A stretch of DNA of 6,378 nucleotides from Candidatus Aenigmatarchaeota archaeon (GCA_003663295.1 QMZS01000054.1:1-6378), one strand, 5' to 3'. Positions 1 through 6,201 are shown, counted from the first letter of the stretch. Translations and numbers: made by a program. The notes: generated from the letters alone by a model not told the origin.

Positions 1-240
1 ACAAAACTGAAAGATACTGAAAGTGGGTACAAAGCTTTCTCAGCAAAGGCAGTTAAAAAAATGGATTTGAAAGCAACTTGTTACCACATTGAAAGCGAAA
101 TTATTTATGAGGTTGGAAAAAATAAATTAAAATGCACCACAATCAATATAGAGTCGCCTGTTTATAGAAAGGGGGTGACGGTATGGGGAGGGATAAAAAA
201 TTTTGTTCACCTGTTGAAAAAAAAGAAAGGGGATTTGTAA
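1..240 (+). CDS. Glycosyltransferase family 2, dolichyl-phosphate hexose synthase-like, C-terminal part (5' end outside window)
   Basis: Reading frame 1 is open from the first base to a TAA at 238-240, giving 79 codons. The fragment has the typical C-terminal signature of GT2 polyprenyl/dolichyl-phosphate mannose or glucose synthases: DTESGYKAFS near its start (family pattern D-x-x-SGF/Y-x-A-F-S), then HIESEI (the 'EIE-E' segment after the catalytic region), then SPVYRKGVT followed by a tryptophan and a short basic tail. Enzymes of this family move a hexose from GDP- or UDP-sugar onto a polyprenyl phosphate at the cytoplasmic membrane face, feeding N-glycosylation or other surface glycans. 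It ends in KKKKGDL with no C-terminal GtrA-like or other membrane domain, so it is the soluble single-domain type. The nucleotide-sugar-binding half lies upstream and cannot be seen, so the sugar is unknown. It converges with the gene ending at 246, only 5 bases away. Confidence 0.85.
   Translation, partial: TKLKDTESGYKAFSAKAVKKMDLKATCYHIESEIIYEVGKNKLKCTTINIESPVYRKGVTVWGGIKNFVHLLKKKKGDL
191..229 (-). terminator. Possible U-rich terminator of the LTD gene, inside the opposing gene
   Basis: Just past the minus-strand stop at 246-248, the minus strand carries two T-rich tracts: an uninterrupted eight-T run in a pyrimidine stretch (complement of 216-229) and a second T run (complement of about 195-199). 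Archaeal transcription commonly ends on U-tracts without a hairpin. The tracts lie inside the 3' coding part of the glycosyltransferase, where they read as AAA lysine codons, so codon choice alone could explain them. Confidence 0.3.
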
Positions 241-245
241 ATATT

Positions 246-2573
246 TTATTGTATTGAATTTTCCATTAGTTTAATCAAAGGTAAAAATGATTTAATAATT
301 TTACTGAGAAATTTTTTAGTCCAGTCAGGATTTATTTCAGTAATTTTCCCTGTTATTTCATTTGTTGTTGCATTGGACAATTGATTAATAGGTTTATCTG
401 CAAAGGTGTTCTCTAAATCATCAACTATTTCTTTTTCCCCCCATGAATAAGTTTCATTAAAAATTACATCGCTATTTTTGATAGCAAAGATATAATATTT
501 TCCAAAGTCTTTGAAGACCCTGTATTTCCTGCCGGTGATTGTATAGGACTCAGGACCGACTATTATCAACTTGCATCCTTCGCAATCAGATAAATTAATT
601 CTTAATTTTTCATCATCCCAGATTTTTAGCTCAGGCAGTTTTTCCATATTATTTTCCAGATTAATTTCTTGCAGGTCTTCAATAATCTCAGAGGTCACTA
701 AAATTGTTTCTGTCAGGTCCTTGGTTTTACCATCAATTTTAGTTCTAATTCTGAAAGAATATTCTCCCGGTGCTGCGTCTTTTTTGATTTTGTTTTTTAA
801 ATAAATTATTTTTTCTTCCTGTTTTTTCAGAGAGATGCTTTCTTTGTTTGAACTCCATCCCCCAGTAATACACTTCTTTCTGTCATAAGCGTAAGAATAA
901 ATTTCAAATAATAATTTATCATTTCCATTATTTTTCAATTTTACCTTTGTTGTGAACTCCTGATTTCTGGCCAGAATATCCGTCAGCTCCAGAATATCTA
1001 TTTTTAAATTAGATGTTTTTTTTGCGGATTCTTTTTCTTTTGAAGAAGTGCATTTTTTGCATGCCGGACAGGGTTCGCATTCTCCACCCCCAATCACAAC
1101 AATCATCTTTTCAGCCAGATTATCTTCCTGAGCTATATCCTTGCAGTAGGTATTCGTTATTTCAGCTTTTATGATATGGGCTGCGGTTCCGCAGTTAAGT
1201 TTTGGAGTGTAGTCTCTCGAGGAATTTTTATTTGTTTTTATACTTGCAGTAGTATAAGGATTCTTTATAAAGTTCCCAAAATAATCTTCTATCCAATAAG
1301 TTATTTTTATTTGATTATCCGGATAATTTCCAGAAGAATCATTTACAAAAATATAATATTTTGATTTTTCATTTACAGACCAGATTAATGGAGCTGAAAT
1401 TTTGATGGTTAGGTTGCAGGGAATTGTTTTTGAATCAACGACGGTTATATTTTTACAAATTAAGGTGCTGTTAAAGGTGGTGGTTGCATTTATTATTCTC
1501 CCGCAAAGCGTGAAGTTTCCGGTTTGGTTAGGAGTCCATTCTCCGGTATCCGCAGTTTTGGAGCATCCAACTTCAACGGTAAAAATATTTTCTTTTATTA
1601 ATCCTCCTGTTGAGTTTGAGATGTTGTATTGGACGGTCATATTATCTTTTCTTTCACAATTATCTCCAATTTCTTTTTTATTTTCTATTTCAATTTTGAA
1701 CAATGAAGGATATTCCAGATACAAAAGAATTTCAGTTTCAAGGCAAATACCTAAAATTGTATTTTTCTGAATTCCAGGTAAAACAGAAATCGTGTTATTC
1801 ATGGTTTGTCCATCTAAAGAAGCAAATATTGTATAATTTCCTGAATGGATTGGCGTCCATTCAAATTGAATTTCAGAAATATTTATTCCTGAGATATTTA
1901 CTGTTTTTGAATTATTATAAATGTTGTTTATAGATATATTAACAGAAATATCTGTGGCATTTTCCATTCCATGATTTAATATTTTAACAAAAATTATGGT
2001 TGTTTTATTAGCATAAATTTTTTCTTCTGTTAAGATTTCTAAAAGTTCTAATGTTATATCTTCATAAAAATTAGGTTTTCCAGGACTTGGCGGAAGGGCA
2101 ATCCAGTTCATTGGATTATTAGAAAGATTTTGGGTTGAGTTGATTCTTTGGAGTGAGTTTCTGTCTCCGTCAGCGCCCCAGGTATTATTATAAGTTACCG
2201 AATCTATTGTATTACTAAAACAATCTGTTAGATTTATTATTTCTCCAGAATTTTTTAAAGAAAAACTAACTTCGGCGATTGGACAAGAAATATTCCAGTA
2301 TTGGGAAAAATTTTCTGGTTTTTTTGCGAGTATAAAATAATTTTTTGGTTCAATTATTGCTGTCGTGATTATTGTAAATTCGCGTTTTGAGGATTCATAT
2401 ATATTCCATCCGGTCAGATTTACAGCATTGTTGGTTGGATTATAGATCTCTATCCATTCACAGTAAGAATCTGAACATCGTGAAGGATTGTACATAATTT
2501 CATTAATCACAACCTGCCCAAAACAAGGAAATAACAAAAATTGAAATAAAATTAATAAACCAATTATTTTCAT
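246..2573 (-). CDS. Secreted multi-domain surface protein with N-terminal lamin-tail domain (LTD)
   Basis: I take the ATG at 2573-2571 as the start (775 residues). The frame stays open to an ATG at 2690, but that start would overlap the upstream gene by 86 bases and place 39 polar residues before an obvious signal peptide (MKIIGLLILF, hydrophobic to about residue 19). Residues 20-170 form a lamin-tail domain: VVINEIMYNP at its start, EWIEIYNPTN, VNLTGW, then DSVTYNNTW, a SLQRI segment, and NW followed by SPGKPN at its end. About 170-265, 280-380 and 385-495 look like CARDB/Ig-type beta-sandwich modules (EWTPIHSGNYT and GEWTPNQTGNFT recur). A CxxCxxCxxC cluster lies at 499-508. Another CARDB-like module covers about 520-627, then a smaller domain to about 710 and an amphipathic tail. 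I count 29 N-x-S/T sequons, 26 of them before residue 453. There is no C-terminal membrane anchor. It follows the glycosidase gene by 31 bases in the same direction, so co-transcription is likely. The LTD call is firm; the exact function is unknown, with an adhesive or surface-scaffold role the likeliest inference. Confidence 0.85.
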   Translation of the reverse strand: MKIIGLLILFQFLLFPCFGQVVINEIMYNPSRCSDSYCEWIEIYNPTNNAVNLTGWNIYESSKREFTIITTAIIEPKNYFILAKKPENFSQYWNISCPIAEVSFSLKNSGEIINLTDCFSNTIDSVTYNNTWGADGDRNSLQRINSTQNLSNNPMNWIALPPSPGKPNFYEDITLELLEILTEEKIYANKTTIIFVKILNHGMENATDISVNISINNIYNNSKTVNISGINISEIQFEWTPIHSGNYTIFASLDGQTMNNTISVLPGIQKNTILGICLETEILLYLEYPSLFKIEIENKKEIGDNCERKDNMTVQYNISNSTGGLIKENIFTVEVGCSKTADTGEWTPNQTGNFTLCGRIINATTTFNSTLICKNITVVDSKTIPCNLTIKISAPLIWSVNEKSKYYIFVNDSSGNYPDNQIKITYWIEDYFGNFIKNPYTTASIKTNKNSSRDYTPKLNCGTAAHIIKAEITNTYCKDIAQEDNLAEKMIVVIGGGECEPCPACKKCTSSKEKESAKKTSNLKIDILELTDILARNQEFTTKVKLKNNGNDKLLFEIYSYAYDRKKCITGGWSSNKESISLKKQEEKIIYLKNKIKKDAAPGEYSFRIRTKIDGKTKDLTETILVTSEIIEDLQEINLENNMEKLPELKIWDDEKLRINLSDCEGCKLIIVGPESYTITGRKYRVFKDFGKYYIFAIKNSDVIFNETYSWGEKEIVDDLENTFADKPINQLSNATTNEITGKITEINPDWTKKFLSKIIKSFLPLIKLMENSIQ

Positions 2574-2604
2574 AAAATAACAAGGGAATATGTTTTTATT
2601 ACCT

Positions 2605-3723
2605 TCAGATAAATTTATGACCTTTGAATTTATTAAAATATTTTTTAGCTGCAATAGTCCATAACTGCGGGTCGCAACCTCCTTTCTCAATTCCAGGATT
2701 CCCTAAAATAAATATTTCAGGGTCAGTATCCAATTTAGACGCAACTCTTGAACTTATTTCTTCCACGCGTCTCAGGCTTTTTGCAAGACTCATAAATCCA
2801 CACCTTTCCGCCCAAAGCCTGTGTTTCATTGCTCCGCTATTGATTATTGCCTGTTCAAAAGGCCAAACGGTTTTTGTGTGATATTCAGATTTTGTTTTTC
2901 TTAATAATTCAGGTTCAAGGGTCCGGTATCCCAGTACAGTTTCGATTTTTTTTGAGGATTCAATAATTTCTTCCAGTTGTTTGTTTTTTAGGTCTCCGGG
3001 TTCAAGATAAAATAACATGTGCAGGAAATCTGAGCTTACTGCTTCGATAGGACCTTTTTTGTCAATAGCAATATAAAAATTGTCAGATTCTCGATTGAAT
3101 AATTTTTCCACCCCTTTCTTCATTTTCTCCGCAACCCTGAAATATTTTGAGTTTAATATTTTTGCGGCGCATCTCATTCCGCACATATTCTGAACATGCG
3201 CCAATAGATAACATATAGGGTAGGAAGGTTCTCCGTTCTTCCTGTCAATTATTTCAGAATCTTTCCAATAAGTTGTTTTTGTTGCAAATTTTTTTCCATC
3301 GCAGAATTTTGGGTCTTCCATAAACAGGTTGTCTTGGTTTAGGTGAGAAAGAATATATTTAATTGCGTTCTCCATGCTTTTTTGCTGGCAGTCTGCCAGA
3401 CTTTTGTCGCCTGTTAAATCAATGTAAAATTTATGCCCTACCAGGAACAGGGCAGTTGTGTCGCAGGCACTGAATTTAGTTGAGACTCTATTTAAATCTA
3501 CTGCCGGATATTCGTGAATTATTTTACCAGGCTCTTCTCCGTTTTTTGGGTTTTTGTTTGCTCCTTGTTCATAAGTGCAGAAATTAAGCTGGTTTTCCAG
3601 CATCTTAGAATTTCTGGAAAGAATTGAGGATATGATGCTGTCTCTTGTAAAATTTCTTGGGAAATCCGGGAGACCTGCATTATAGAGAGTGAATCCGCGA
3701 TACTCTGTTTTGAGCCTCTCCAT
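2605..3723 (-). CDS. Amylo-alpha-1,6-glucosidase-like six-hairpin glycosidase (glycogen-debranching C-domain type)
   Basis: This 372-residue protein has no signal peptide and is probably cytoplasmic. It resembles the (alpha/alpha)6 catalytic domain of glycogen debranching and related glycosidases. AGLPDFPRNFTRDS (16-29) matches the family's opening loop ('AG-P-F---RD'). GKIIHEYP (66-73) and ACDTTALFL (86-94) match the 'G-IPHE...D-T-LF' region. YWKDSEIIDR (152-161) matches the conserved WKDS segment, whose Asp is the usual candidate catalytic acid. VWPFEQA (286-292) and GGCDPQLWTIAA (348-359) match the 'WP' and 'C-PQ-W-A' closing motifs. It lacks the N-terminal domains of full debranching enzymes and is little more than the catalytic barrel. 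Family members remove alpha-1,6-linked glucose or hydrolyse small glucosides, and GH63/GH15-like specificities share the fold, so the substrate is uncertain. The start ATG at 3723 is supported by a TATA-like box about 22 bases upstream. The stop (TGA, 2607-2605) is 31 bases before the LTD protein's start. Confidence 0.65.
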   Translation of the reverse strand: MERLKTEYRGFTLYNAGLPDFPRNFTRDSIISSILSRNSKMLENQLNFCTYEQGANKNPKNGEEPGKIIHEYPAVDLNRVSTKFSACDTTALFLVGHKFYIDLTGDKSLADCQQKSMENAIKYILSHLNQDNLFMEDPKFCDGKKFATKTTYWKDSEIIDRKNGEPSYPICYLLAHVQNMCGMRCAAKILNSKYFRVAEKMKKGVEKLFNRESDNFYIAIDKKGPIEAVSSDFLHMLFYLEPGDLKNKQLEEIIESSKKIETVLGYRTLEPELLRKTKSEYHTKTVWPFEQAIINSGAMKHRLWAERCGFMSLAKSLRRVEEISSRVASKLDTDPEIFILGNPGIEKGGCDPQLWTIAAKKYFNKFKGHKFI

Positions 3724-3739
3724 AATTTACTTTAATTTA

Positions 3740-3750
3740 GATTATATGAA
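3740..3750 (-). promoter_or_regulatory. TATA-like box for the glycosidase-LTD transcription unit
   Basis: The minus strand reads TTCATATAATC here, an archaeal TATA-like element centred about 22 bases before the ATG at 3723. No Shine-Dalgarno sequence lies before that ATG. The spacing suggests a leaderless or nearly leaderless transcript, which is common in archaea. Confidence 0.4.
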
Positions 3751-3764
3751 TTGTTGGGAGAATA

Positions 3765-3773
3765 TTTTATAAA
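3765..3773 (+). promoter_or_regulatory. TATA-like box for the methyltransferase gene
   Basis: TTTTATAAA is the best TATA match upstream of the ATG at 3785, but its centre is only about 16 bases from that ATG. This is closer than the roughly 25 bases expected between box and transcription start. Either the true box is the upstream T/A-rich stretch near 3741-3748, or the spacing is unusual. There is no Shine-Dalgarno site. Confidence 0.35.
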
Positions 3774-3784
3774 CTTTAATAATT

Positions 3785-4396
3785 ATGACGGATTCTACTG
3801 AAATTGAGAAAACAATACAAGTTTATGAAGAACTTGCGGAAGATTATTGCAAAGCTCACAGCGATATAGCTGAGATAAAAAATATTGCGGATAATTTTCT
3901 TAAGAAATTAAAAGGCAAAAAGGTTTTGGATATTGGTTGCGGACCTGGAAGGGATGCAAAATATTTTTCTGAGAATGGACTTGAGGTCACAGGAATTGAT
4001 TTAACTTCCAGTTTTGTGGAAATAGCTTCTCAAAACGCTCCAAAGGCAAAGTTTATTAAAATGGATATGAGAAAACTGGAGTTTCCTGAAAATACTTTTG
4101 ATGGTATTTGGGCATGCGCTTCGTTTTTGCATATTCCAAAAAAAGACGCAAAAAATACTTTGTTGGAATTTAGAAGAGTGTTAAAACCAAAGGGACTTCT
4201 TTATCTTTCTGTAAAACAGGGAACTGAAGAAAAATTTGTGAAAAAAGAGGAGTACAAAGGAAGATTTAAGTTTTTTGCTTTTTATACTGAAGATGAATTC
4301 AAAGATTTGATTAAATCCCGCAATTTTAAAATTCTTGAAAAGGTGATTGATGAGAAAAGAGACCTTTGGGTGAATATCTTTGCGATAAAGGAATAA
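3785..4396 (+). CDS. Class I SAM-dependent methyltransferase, substrate unknown
   Basis: This 203-residue protein has the normal length and layout of a single-domain Rossmann-fold methyltransferase of the Methyltransf_11/25 type. Motif I is VLDIGCGPGRDAKYF (47-61), the glycine-rich SAM loop. Motif II is VTGIDLT (68-74), whose Asp72 should bind the ribose hydroxyls. KMDMRKLEF (92-100) supplies the adenine-contacting Asp94, and FDGIWACASFLHIP (105-118) is the post-motif IV strand. FRRVLKPKGLLYLSVKQG (129-146) is the motif close to strand 5. The C-terminal part (TEDEFKDLI, then a final strand near 195-202) completes the fold. No substrate-recognition domain is added, so the methyl acceptor cannot be named. 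Tyrosines 14 and 21 in the N-terminal helix are typical of this family's lid. It diverges from the glycosidase gene with 61 bases between starts, and no second start fits better than the ATG at 3785. Confidence 0.88.
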   Translation: MTDSTEIEKTIQVYEELAEDYCKAHSDIAEIKNIADNFLKKLKGKKVLDIGCGPGRDAKYFSENGLEVTGIDLTSSFVEIASQNAPKAKFIKMDMRKLEFPENTFDGIWACASFLHIPKKDAKNTLLEFRRVLKPKGLLYLSVKQGTEEKFVKKEEYKGRFKFFAFYTEDEFKDLIKSRNFKILEKVIDEKRDLWVNIFAIKE

Positions 4397-4399
4397 TTA

Positions 4400-4408
4400 T
4401 ATTTAAAC
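4400..4408 (+). promoter_or_regulatory. TATA-like box for the HNH gene
   Basis: TATTTAAAC is centred about 27 bases before the ATG at 4431, the spacing expected for a leaderless archaeal transcript. A weak AAGGA at 4423-4427 lies only three bases from the ATG, too close to be a convincing ribosome binding site. Confidence 0.45.
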
Positions 4409-4410
4409 AA

Positions 4411-4420
4411 ATTTTTCTTT
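4411..4420 (+). terminator. Possible U-tract terminator of the methyltransferase gene
   Basis: ATTTTTCTTT begins 15 bases after the methyltransferase stop and has no hairpin, as expected for archaeal U-tract termination. It overlaps the stretch between the HNH TATA-like box and its ATG, so the two signals would be interleaved. The base composition is so A+T-rich that chance is a real alternative. Confidence 0.25.
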
Positions 4421-4430
4421 ATAAGGATAT

Positions 4431-4883
4431 ATGAAGCTTGAAATTGAATTAATACCCTCAACAGCGTGGTATTCAAATCTTAGAAATAAAATCCTAAAAA
4501 AAGAATGGGATGCGATTAGAAAGCAGAGCTATGCTGATGCAGATTATAAATGCGCTATTTGTGGTGCGGAAGGAAGGCTAAATTGTCATGAGCTTTGGGA
4601 ATATGATGATCAAAAACACATTCAAAAATTAAAAGGATTTATAGCTTTATGTGGTGATTGTCATATGATTAAACACTTAGGATTTGCTGAAATTCGATGT
4701 TCAAAAGGACTTCTTGATATGGATAAACTAATCAAACATTTTATGAAAGTCAATAATGTTGATAAAAATACTTTTGATAAATGTCATGAATATGCATTTA
4801 AAATTTGGGGAAAAAGGTCACAAAAAGAGTGGATAACGGACTTAGCACAATGGTCAAATTTTATAAATAATTCTAAATCCTGA
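4431..4883 (+). CDS. Standalone HNH-endonuclease-family protein
   Basis: This 150-residue protein matches end to end a widespread small HNH-type family that I recognise from its pattern. A 'W--N-R---...EWD-IR---Y' lead-in (13-34) precedes CAICG (41-45). CHELWEYDD (52-60) holds His53, the likely metal-activating histidine of the HNH core. LKGFIALCGDCHMIKH (67-82) holds the second Cys pair (74, 77), His78 and His82. The tail has KVNN (106-109), an AFKIWGKRS segment (122-130) and EWITDL (133-138). Cys41, Cys44, Cys74 and Cys77 should bind a structural zinc, and the beta-beta-alpha metal fold would cut or nick DNA. No specificity domain or signal peptide is present, so it should act inside the cell; its biological role is not established to my knowledge. 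Six of its seven Cys codons are TGT, while the methyltransferase and the downstream HKD gene together use TGC in eight of ten, and it looks more A+T-rich, hinting at acquisition by transfer. Confidence 0.85.
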   Translation: MKLEIELIPSTAWYSNLRNKILKKEWDAIRKQSYADADYKCAICGAEGRLNCHELWEYDDQKHIQKLKGFIALCGDCHMIKHLGFAEIRCSKGLLDMDKLIKHFMKVNNVDKNTFDKCHEYAFKIWGKRSQKEWITDLAQWSNFINNSKS

Positions 4884-4910
4884 AATTGTTTATTTTAGAT
4901 TTTAGGCATC

Positions 4911-4925
4911 TATTTTAATTTATAG
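4911..4925 (+). promoter_or_regulatory. TATA-like region for the HKD gene
   Basis: TATTTTAATTTATAG offers two overlapping TATA-like matches centred about 13 and 19 bases before the ATG at 4934. The 50-base spacer between the HNH stop and this ATG is almost entirely A+T and has no Shine-Dalgarno site. The T-rich stretch at about 4889-4903 could also serve to end the HNH transcript. Confidence 0.3.
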
Positions 4926-4933
4926 TTCTTATA

Positions 4934-6160
4934 ATGAACCGAAAATTATTAATTTTACTAATCCTTGTTTTAGCAATAATCCCTGTTAATGCGGCTGAAG
5001 TGGCTACTTTTGTAAACCCGGATTGTAGTTATAAAGCTCTTGAGAATTTTCTTTCAGATTTTTCTACATTATATATCGCGGTTTATGAATTTACAAATCC
5101 CTGCATTGCGGAATTGCTTGAGAAAAAAGACAATTCTGAAATTATCCTTTTGGTTGAAAATAACCCTGTGAGCGGGATGAAGTTATCTGAGAAGAAAATT
5201 TTGTGTGAACTGGAAGAAAATAATATTCGCGTTGTTTTCTATGATGGCGATGGATTTCATCACGCAAAATATGCAATCAAGGATAATTCTTCAGTTTTGA
5301 TTGCTTCTGAGAATTTTGGTTACACTGGTTTTTCCAAAAACCCTTCTTTCGGAAACCGCGGGTGGGGTGTGATTGTTGAAGATGATAGGCTTGTAAATGA
5401 TTTTCTAAAAACTTTTTTTGATGACCTGGAAATTTCTGAAGAGTTTATGTGCGAACTTGAAACCTATGAAACTGCCTGCAATCCTGAGATTGGGTATTAT
5501 AGCCCGGGAATTGAACCCGAAGACTTCAGCAATCAGGAGGTTTATTCAATATTTGCCCCTGACGCAATTGATGATATTCTTGAATTAATAGATTCAGCAG
5601 AGGAATCAATTTATATCCAGCAGATGTATATTTACAAGTATTGGGGTTCAAGAAAAGAGGGTTCTGTTGAAGAAACGCCGAGCCTTTTTCTTGAGAGAGT
5701 AATAAACAAGTCAAGAGAAGGAGTTGATGTTAAAATTTTGCTTGATAGTTATTGGTATAATATTGATAAAAAAAATCCGGTTAGCAATTACCATACTGTG
5801 AGGTATGTAAACCAGATAGCGGAAGAAGAAAACCTGAATCTTGAAGCAAGGTTGATTAATCTCGGTAAAACAGGTCTTGAGAAAATTCATAACAAGGGCG
5901 TGATTATTGATAATACCATGGTTTTAGTCTCAAGCATAAACTGGAATGAACATTCTCCAAAAAAGAATAGGGAAGCTGGTGTTGTTGTAAGTGGAACTTC
6001 CGCAGAATATTACGCAAAAGTATTCTTCTGCGATTGGGATGGAGAAAATCCCTGCAATAAAAATGTTCCTGGAGAATCAAAGGTAATTGATAATAACCAA
6101 AATCCTATGATGGAATTTTTTATAAGTTTTATTTCATTAATCTTGTCTTTGTTTGGATAG
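4934..6160 (+). CDS. Exported phospholipase D/nuclease-superfamily protein with two HKD motifs
   Basis: This 408-residue protein starts with a clear signal peptide (MNRKLLILLILVLAIIPVNA, probable cut after Ala20). Residues 25-165 form the first PLD half, with HAKYAIKD (110-117: His110, Lys112, Asp117) followed by ASEN (124-127). Residues 203-370 form the second half, with HNKGVIID (319-326: His319, Lys321, Asp326) followed by SSIN (333-336). Both copies of HxK(x)4D plus the downstream Ser/Asn are intact, so a full active site is expected in one chain, with one histidine acting as nucleophile. The superfamily includes phospholipases, cardiolipin synthases and nucleases, and sequence alone does not decide among them. 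The exported state and 'Y-FT-P-IAELL' opening are more like secreted Nuc-type HKD proteins. Residues 391-407 are a hydrophobic C-terminal segment that could anchor the protein, placing the catalytic domain outside the cell. Seven cysteines remain after cleavage, allowing disulfides. It has its own short spacers on both sides. Confidence 0.88.
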   Translation: MNRKLLILLILVLAIIPVNAAEVATFVNPDCSYKALENFLSDFSTLYIAVYEFTNPCIAELLEKKDNSEIILLVENNPVSGMKLSEKKILCELEENNIRVVFYDGDGFHHAKYAIKDNSSVLIASENFGYTGFSKNPSFGNRGWGVIVEDDRLVNDFLKTFFDDLEISEEFMCELETYETACNPEIGYYSPGIEPEDFSNQEVYSIFAPDAIDDILELIDSAEESIYIQQMYIYKYWGSRKEGSVEETPSLFLERVINKSREGVDVKILLDSYWYNIDKKNPVSNYHTVRYVNQIAEEENLNLEARLINLGKTGLEKIHNKGVIIDNTMVLVSSINWNEHSPKKNREAGVVVSGTSAEYYAKVFFCDWDGENPCNKNVPGESKVIDNNQNPMMEFFISFISLILSLFG

Positions 6161-6191
6161 GTATTTTATCTTAGATTTAAATAATTGCTGG

Positions 6192-6201
6192 TTAATTAAT
6201 A
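6192..6201 (+). promoter_or_regulatory. TATA-like box for the M50 protease gene
   Basis: TTAATTAATA is centred about 24 bases before the ATG at 6221, fitting leaderless archaeal spacing. A second candidate, ATTTAAATAA at 6175-6184, is centred about 41 bases upstream and would leave a short leader. I cannot choose firmly between them. Confidence 0.3.

Noticed and set aside
1402..1770. A 122-codon plus-strand open frame inside the LTD gene, with others at 571-804, 1176-1364 and 1703-1933.
   Set aside because: They are antisense to a well-supported domain-bearing gene, have no recognisable motif, and reflect the A+T-rich composition.
2521..2523. A lipoprotein signal around the cysteine at residue 17 (FPC) of the LTD protein.
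   Set aside because: The residues before the cysteine (LFP) do not fit a lipobox, so an ordinary signal peptide is more likely.
2574..2690. An in-frame extension of the LTD protein to an ATG at 2690 (39 extra residues).
   Set aside because: It overlaps the glycosidase gene by 86 bases and puts polar sequence before a typical signal peptide, so the internal ATG at 2573 is the better start.
2624..2881. An 85-codon plus-strand open frame opposite the glycosidase C-terminus.
   Set aside because: It is antisense to the conserved closing motifs of the glycosidase and has no family signature of its own.
4282..4476. A minus-strand open frame spanning the methyltransferase end and the HNH start.
   Set aside because: It crosses two real genes and their promoter region, and its protein is low in recognisable features.
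3785..6160. A restriction-modification or defence island formed by the methyltransferase, HNH and HKD genes.
   Set aside because: The methyltransferase lacks DNA-methylase catalytic motifs such as DPPY or PCQ, the HKD protein is exported, and each gene seems to have its own promoter.
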